From contig JAEWQO010000085.1 of the NCBI GenBank assembly GCA_023460315.1, forward strand, positions 1 through 9,400: a DNA stretch of 9,400 bases. Direction: 5' to 3'. Origin of the DNA: Actinomycetes bacterium. Its GTDB lineage: Bacteria > Actinomycetota > Coriobacteriia > Coriobacteriales > Eggerthellaceae. The notes below the pieces were generated by a model that saw nothing but the letters and a program-made list of their open reading frames with translations, did no database searches and had not been told where the DNA came from. Shown here one piece after another: positions 6,772 through 9,400 of this stretch (its first letter is position 1; the number at the start of each line of letters is the position of its first letter). Made by a program: the position numbers and the translations under genes.

Positions 6772-7086
6772 ATGAAAAAGTACACGGTGACGACCTACAC
6801 CAACACCCTCAAAGCCAACAGGCACGACGCACCGAACCAGTCAGAAATGGATGAACAGGACTTCGCGACGCTCGAAGAGGCAGTGGCGTGCTTCGAGAAG
6901 ATCGACTGCAAGTACGATTGGGAACTTGAGCACCGCGCAGACTGGCGCAGGGCCGAGGGCAAGGTGATGGTGGCCGAGATCGTGGCGTGGAACATTGACG
7001 ATGACGGGTTCGTGACCGGCAACGGCGAAGAGACGGATTACTATAAGGAGTACGGACGCCTCGACCACGAGGACGATCAGGACTAA
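6772..7086 (+). CDS. Small acidic prophage protein, anti-defence candidate
   Basis: This 104-aa protein is of no family I recognise. It contains 27 Asp/Glu against 12 Lys/Arg, ending in the acidic tail HEDDQD. No signal peptide, membrane helix or cysteine cluster is visible, so it is probably cytosolic. The pattern suggests a small alpha/beta fold: strand-like KKYTVTTYT, helix FATLEEAVACFEKID, strand KVMVAEIVAW. ATG 6772 is chosen because GGGAG (6761-6765) lies six bases before it and the promoter is 50 bases upstream; the frame runs on upstream into flp only by chance. It is followed by an HTH gene. Small size, acidity, operon partner and position between lysis genes and attachment site fit anti-CRISPR or other anti-defence proteins, but this is inference. 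A DNA mimic or an unrelated lysogeny factor are alternatives. Confidence 0.8.
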   Translation: MKKYTVTTYTNTLKANRHDAPNQSEMDEQDFATLEEAVACFEKIDCKYDWELEHRADWRRAEGKVMVAEIVAWNIDDDGFVTGNGEETDYYKEYGRLDHEDDQD

Positions 7087-7093
7087 CCGCGAC

Positions 7094-7118
7094 GGCCCCT
7101 CGCAGGAGGGGCCTTTTT
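7094..7118 (+). terminator. Intergenic terminator before the HTH gene
   Basis: GGCCCCTC (7094-7101), a four-base loop and GAGGGGCC (7106-7113) are followed by TTTTT (7114-7118). The ribosome site GGAGG of the HTH gene starts at the very next base. The terminator therefore splits the two-gene operon, so that the second gene is made only by read-through, presumably at a lower level. Confidence 0.85.
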
Positions 7119-7127
7119 GGAGGAAGA

Positions 7128-7538
7128 ATGAGAAACAAGGCAGAGTTCCGCGCGCTGCGCGAGACAGTTGGGATGAGCCAGCAGCTCCTGGCAGACATGC
7201 TGGACGTGGAGGTGAGGAGCGTCAAGCGGTGGGAGCACCCGAACGGATCCGAGCCTCCAAAGGACGCATGGGACGTGTTGGACAAAGCCAGGGAGCGTCA
7301 GGTGTGGGTGGTCGACGCGGCCGTGGACAAGGCGCATGAGATCGAGTCCGACGCAGGACGGTCCCCGAACGCCGTGCGGATCACCTACTGGCCGAACGCT
7401 GCCGCATACGAGGACTCACACCCCGACGAGGGCTACAGCTGGATGATGGCCAACGCCAACGCGAGGATGGTCGCACTCGAGCTGGGGCGGCTCAAGTTCG
7501 ACGTGCGGTTCGAGTACCCCGAGGGGCAAACGGATTAA
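7128..7538 (+). CDS. HTH regulator, Aca2/YdiL-like architecture
   Basis: This 136-aa protein has an N-terminal helix-turn-helix: helix 2 MSQQLLADML (16-25), turn, then recognition helix VRSVKRWE (29-36), which resembles XRE/DUF1870 proteins. The second half (about 83-130) has RITYWPN, HPDEGYSW and ARMVALEL, a layout resembling the C-terminal dimerisation part of YdiL/Aca2 regulators as I remember them; I could not align them. Aca proteins repress their own anti-CRISPR operons by binding inverted repeats at the promoter. GGAGG (7119-7123) sits four bases before ATG 7128, directly after a terminator T-run. Its likely target is the palindrome at 6701-6713. An ordinary phage XRE regulator is the main alternative. 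Confidence 0.82.
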   Translation: MRNKAEFRALRETVGMSQQLLADMLDVEVRSVKRWEHPNGSEPPKDAWDVLDKARERQVWVVDAAVDKAHEIESDAGRSPNAVRITYWPNAAAYEDSHPDEGYSWMMANANARMVALELGRLKFDVRFEYPEGQTD

Positions 7539-7575
7539 CAGATTTCAGCATTTTGGCAATAAAAGTTAACAAAAT

Positions 7576-7602
7576 AGGGGCCTCCCGCAACAGGAGGCCC
7601 CT
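7576..7602 (-). terminator. Strong terminator of the leftward phage late/lysis operon
   Basis: AGGGGCCTCC (7576-7585) pairs perfectly over ten bases with GGAGGCCCCT (7593-7602) around a seven-base loop. On the minus strand the stem is followed by ATTTTGTTAAC, a reasonable T-tract, so it mainly ends the endolysin transcript 63 bases after its stop. The rightward side has only CAAGGTTT. It lies between convergent operons and may also stop the HTH transcript. Confidence 0.8.
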
Positions 7603-7664
7603 CAAGGTTTGCAACGCCGAACAGCAGCGCCATAGTAGCACGGAAAGCGGTCAGGGCGCAAGCG

Positions 7665-8588
7665 TCACACGAGCTTCATCCGCACGGCCTCGATGGCCTT
7701 GCCGATGCCGACCGTGCCCGCCGCGTATCCCTGCTCGACCCATCCGGTCCAGCCGACGTCCGCGAGGTGCACCTGGTACCACAGCCTCTTGCCGGTCGTG
7801 TTGGACTTGACGTCGAGCTCCATCGCCTCTGCCTGCAGGGCGCGGCCCTCGGTGCCGATCACGGGATCGTTCTTGGCCACGTCGGTGAACGTCGTCCATC
7901 CCACGTCCTGGATGTGCAGCTTGGCGTCGAACTCGATGCCGTCAGGCGGGTCGATCTTGAGCGCCTCGAGCTGCAGGCCATGCCCCGTCGTGCCGGCCGT
8001 CTGGCCGTCGCGCACCGGGTCGAGCCAGCCCAAGGCCGCGACGTGGGCGCGGTAGCTGAGGCCTGCGTCGTTGGCGGGGTCTCCGGGCTCCTGGCGTGGC
8101 CCCTGCGGAACGGAGCCGCCGTCGAGGATGGCGTTCACCCGGTCGCAGAACTGCTGGATGCGGCTCGCGAACCACTCGCCCGGGCATGCCGTGGCGTAGA
8201 AGTCGCGGTGCATCCTGACCGTGCCGGGATAGCTCGCGCGGCCGAGCCCGTAGCGTTTGAGGATGTCGGCCGTGAGCTGGGCGGCCGTCTCGTAGGTATC
8301 GTCGGCTATTGGCCAGTCGCCGCCGGCCGAGCTGTTCACCATCTCGAAGGTGATCGACTTGGTGTTGGCGTCCCAGTTGCCGTTTGCCCACGAGGTGTCG
8401 CCCTCGTTGACGTACTGGTGGACGGTGCCGCCCTGGATTCCGTAGTGCGTCGACACCTGGTTCCCGGAGTTCGCGAACACCGCGTCGACGTTCGCGAGGC
8501 TCGTGCTCGCCGCGTGGTGGGGAACAACGAACTCGACCCCGTTGCGGCCTGCGTTGTAGTTCGGAGACCCTATCCATGTGGCGTCCAT
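7665..8588 (-). CDS. N-acetylmuramoyl-L-alanine amidase endolysin with three ChW repeats
   Basis: This 307-aa phage lysin cuts the bond between muramic acid and the peptide stem of peptidoglycan. Residues about 1-155 form a zinc-dependent Amidase_2 (T7 lysozyme-like) domain. VVPHHAA supplies the first zinc histidine (H24), and MHRDFYATACPG supplies H127 and C135, with Y49 placed like the catalytic tyrosine. A linker rich in Gly, Pro and Asp (157-175) leads to three ChW (clostridial hydrophobic, conserved Trp) repeats at about 178-212, 220-258 and 269-306, each with the Gly-Trp signature (W188, W231, W280), likely binding the cell wall. There is no signal peptide, so release depends on the holin. 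AAAGGAGG lies within the last holin codons, eight bases ahead of ATG 8588, and one base separates the two genes. Confidence 0.95.
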   Translation of the reverse strand: MDATWIGSPNYNAGRNGVEFVVPHHAASTSLANVDAVFANSGNQVSTHYGIQGGTVHQYVNEGDTSWANGNWDANTKSITFEMVNSSAGGDWPIADDTYETAAQLTADILKRYGLGRASYPGTVRMHRDFYATACPGEWFASRIQQFCDRVNAILDGGSVPQGPRQEPGDPANDAGLSYRAHVAALGWLDPVRDGQTAGTTGHGLQLEALKIDPPDGIEFDAKLHIQDVGWTTFTDVAKNDPVIGTEGRALQAEAMELDVKSNTTGKRLWYQVHLADVGWTGWVEQGYAAGTVGIGKAIEAVRMKLV

Positions 8589-8589
8589 G

Positions 8590-8841
8590 TCACTCGCCTC
8601 CTTTGGGCTCGTCGTAGGTCAGCGCCTGCGTGCTGTCGGCGACCCCCGCGGTGGTCGGGTCGACCAGCACGCCGAGTGCGACTAGCATGTTGAGCAGGAT
8701 TGCGATCGCCTGCTCGACGGTCCCTTGGGCCACGGGCGGGACGACGCCGAATATCCCCAAGAGCTGGTAGGCGAATACGACGACCGCCGCGAGCAGCGCC
8801 GCGAGCGTCGCCTTGTTTTTCAAGCGTAGTTTGATGTTCAT
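8590..8841 (-). CDS. Phi-LC3-family phage holin
   Basis: This 83-aa protein would form the membrane lesions that let the endolysin reach the wall. It shows the phi-LC3 family pattern: a basic start MNIKLRLKNKATLAALLAA, two hydrophobic helices (about 11-30 and 45-62), and the conserved end VDPTTAGVADSTQALTY. ATG 8841 is chosen over an upstream in-frame start (8895) because it overlaps the previous stop as ATGA, has GGAG just upstream, and gives the family's usual N-terminus and length. Confidence 0.92.
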   Translation of the reverse strand: MNIKLRLKNKATLAALLAAVVVFAYQLLGIFGVVPPVAQGTVEQAIAILLNMLVALGVLVDPTTAGVADSTQALTYDEPKGGE

Positions 8842-9071
8842 TTTTGCTCCAATCTTTCGATTCCGTTGAAAAGCGTCTTGAACTTCTCCTCGCACTCGCG
8901 CGGCTGTGCCTCGAGCTTGTACACCCTCTCGACCACGCTGTTGTGCTTCTCGACCCGCTTCGAGAGCGTGTCTATCTTCTCCGCCATAACCGCCGACTGG
9001 CGGTTGTTCGCGAGGACGACGCCGAGCAGGGTCACCGACCCTGTGATTATCGCGACTGCTATTGATTCCAT
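8838..9071 (-). CDS. Small phage membrane protein with coiled coil (XhlA-like)
   Basis: This 77-aa protein has one N-terminal hydrophobic helix (SIAVAIITGSVTLLGVVLA, about 3-21) and then a charged heptad-rich region (about 30-75, EKIDTLSKRVEKHNSVVERV) predicted to be coiled coil. Small proteins of this build sit directly before holins in many Gram-positive phages and are often called hemolysin XhlA-like; they may assist or delay lysis. AGGGAGGTGAT is a near-ideal ribosome site ahead of ATG 9071. The stop overlaps the holin start by four bases, so expression is coupled. The topology in XhlA itself is usually the reverse (coiled coil first), so the family name is only a comparison. Confidence 0.8.
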   Translation of the reverse strand: MESIAVAIITGSVTLLGVVLANNRQSAVMAEKIDTLSKRVEKHNSVVERVYKLEAQPRECEEKFKTLFNGIERLEQK

Positions 9072-9083
9072 CCGATCACCTCC

Positions 9084-9400
9084 CTAGCTCGCCAGCGCGA
9101 CGAGGTAGTTGACGCGCGTGTCCGTCGGCCCGGCGACGGTTATGTCCTGCACCGCGTACAGGCTCCCGCCCTCGAAGGTGCAGCCCTGGACATGCGCCCC
9201 CGAGGCGGAGCCGTCCGCGTTCATCACGCCAACGAAGTCCCGCGCCGGGTCGAACTGCCGGCCGAACGCCGTCGCGAACTCCGCCTGAGTCCACAGGCGG
9301 GCGGCGTTCTCGCCCGTCGAGACCCGCACGACCTTGGTGCCGACGCGGATCCTCGGCTCCCCCGCGACGTCCGCGAGCGACAGGACGCCCTTGACTAGCG
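9084..9400 (-). CDS. Phage virion-associated protein, C-terminal part (runs off window)
   Basis: The frame is open from its stop (9086-9084) to the right edge with no stop, giving about 105 C-terminal residues, so the gene starts outside the window. GTG 9329 lies within the frame but has no ribosome site and is not taken as the start. The visible part is rich in Gly, Val and small residues (RIRVGTKVVRVSTG, HVQGCTFEGGSLYAV), as in beta-rich tail or appendage proteins, and its place just before the lysis genes suits a late structural gene. I cannot name a family. It ends 12 bases before the next ATG. Confidence 0.7.
   Translation of the reverse strand, partial: LVKGVLSLADVAGEPRIRVGTKVVRVSTGENAARLWTQAEFATAFGRQFDPARDFVGVMNADGSASGAHVQGCTFEGGSLYAVQDITVAGPTDTRVNYLVALAS

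Larger units (their letters stand above)
6558..9400. mobile_element. Terminal part of an integrated tailed-phage prophage
   Basis: Adjacent genes for a virion protein, a coiled-coil membrane protein, a phi-LC3-type holin and an amidase endolysin form a standard Gram-positive phage late/lysis module reading left. A rightward accessory operon then lies between the lysis terminator and the junction in flp. Gene orientation, the more GC-rich coding sequence on the minus strand and the broken pilin gene all agree. The element continues past the right edge, so the integrase, repressor, packaging and head genes are not visible and its intactness cannot be judged. Confidence 0.88.

Noticed and set aside
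7767..8693. A 308-codon plus-strand frame opposite the endolysin and holin.
   Set aside because: The minus strand encodes clear amidase, ChW and holin motifs with matching ribosome sites and couplings. The antisense frame is Arg/Val/Ala-rich and matches nothing.

Overview
The window joins a chromosomal Tad (tight adherence) pilus operon to the end of an integrated prophage. The boundary lies inside the pilin gene itself. The gene set suggests a high-GC Gram-positive host, probably an actinobacterium of the class Coriobacteriia. The pilus operon has the compact actinobacterial order without an outer-membrane secretin, and the phage endolysin carries C-terminal ChW repeats, which are common in Coriobacteriia and clostridia. 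The assignment below phylum is inference.

Layout: 1-534 is GC-rich with no convincing gene. 535-713 is a complete leftward transcription unit for tRNA-Val (anticodon TAC), with an intrinsic terminator and a plausible promoter. 714-1127 is the leader region of the pilus operon. 1128-6387 is a tightly packed rightward operon: cpaB, tadZ/cpaE, cpaF/tadA, tadB and tadC. These encode the periplasm/cell-wall-side protein, the localisation ATPase, the assembly motor and the two-part inner-membrane platform. The next gene, the Flp pilin (from 6460), begins with a good ribosome site and prepilin cleavage motif but loses its identity three codons after the conserved Glu-Tyr, at about 6557.

From about 6558 to the end of the window the DNA is prophage. 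Running leftward from the right edge are the end of a virion protein gene, a small membrane/coiled-coil protein, a phi-LC3-type holin and a zinc amidase endolysin with three ChW repeats. The four genes are translationally coupled and end at a strong terminator. Between that terminator and the attachment junction lies a separate rightward two-gene accessory operon. It has an extended -10 promoter overlapped by a perfect inverted repeat, a small very acidic protein (104 aa) and a 136-aa protein with an N-terminal helix-turn-helix.

Two points stand out. First, the phage uses the flp pilin gene as its integration site, so lysogeny should switch off the pilus unless another pilin replaces it. Second, the accessory operon has the architecture and position of an anti-CRISPR (acr-aca) locus: a small acidic orphan, then an HTH protein recalling the Aca2/YdiL family, placed between the lysis module and the attachment site as in Listeria prophages. 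That second point is an inference from architecture and needs homology and functional tests.
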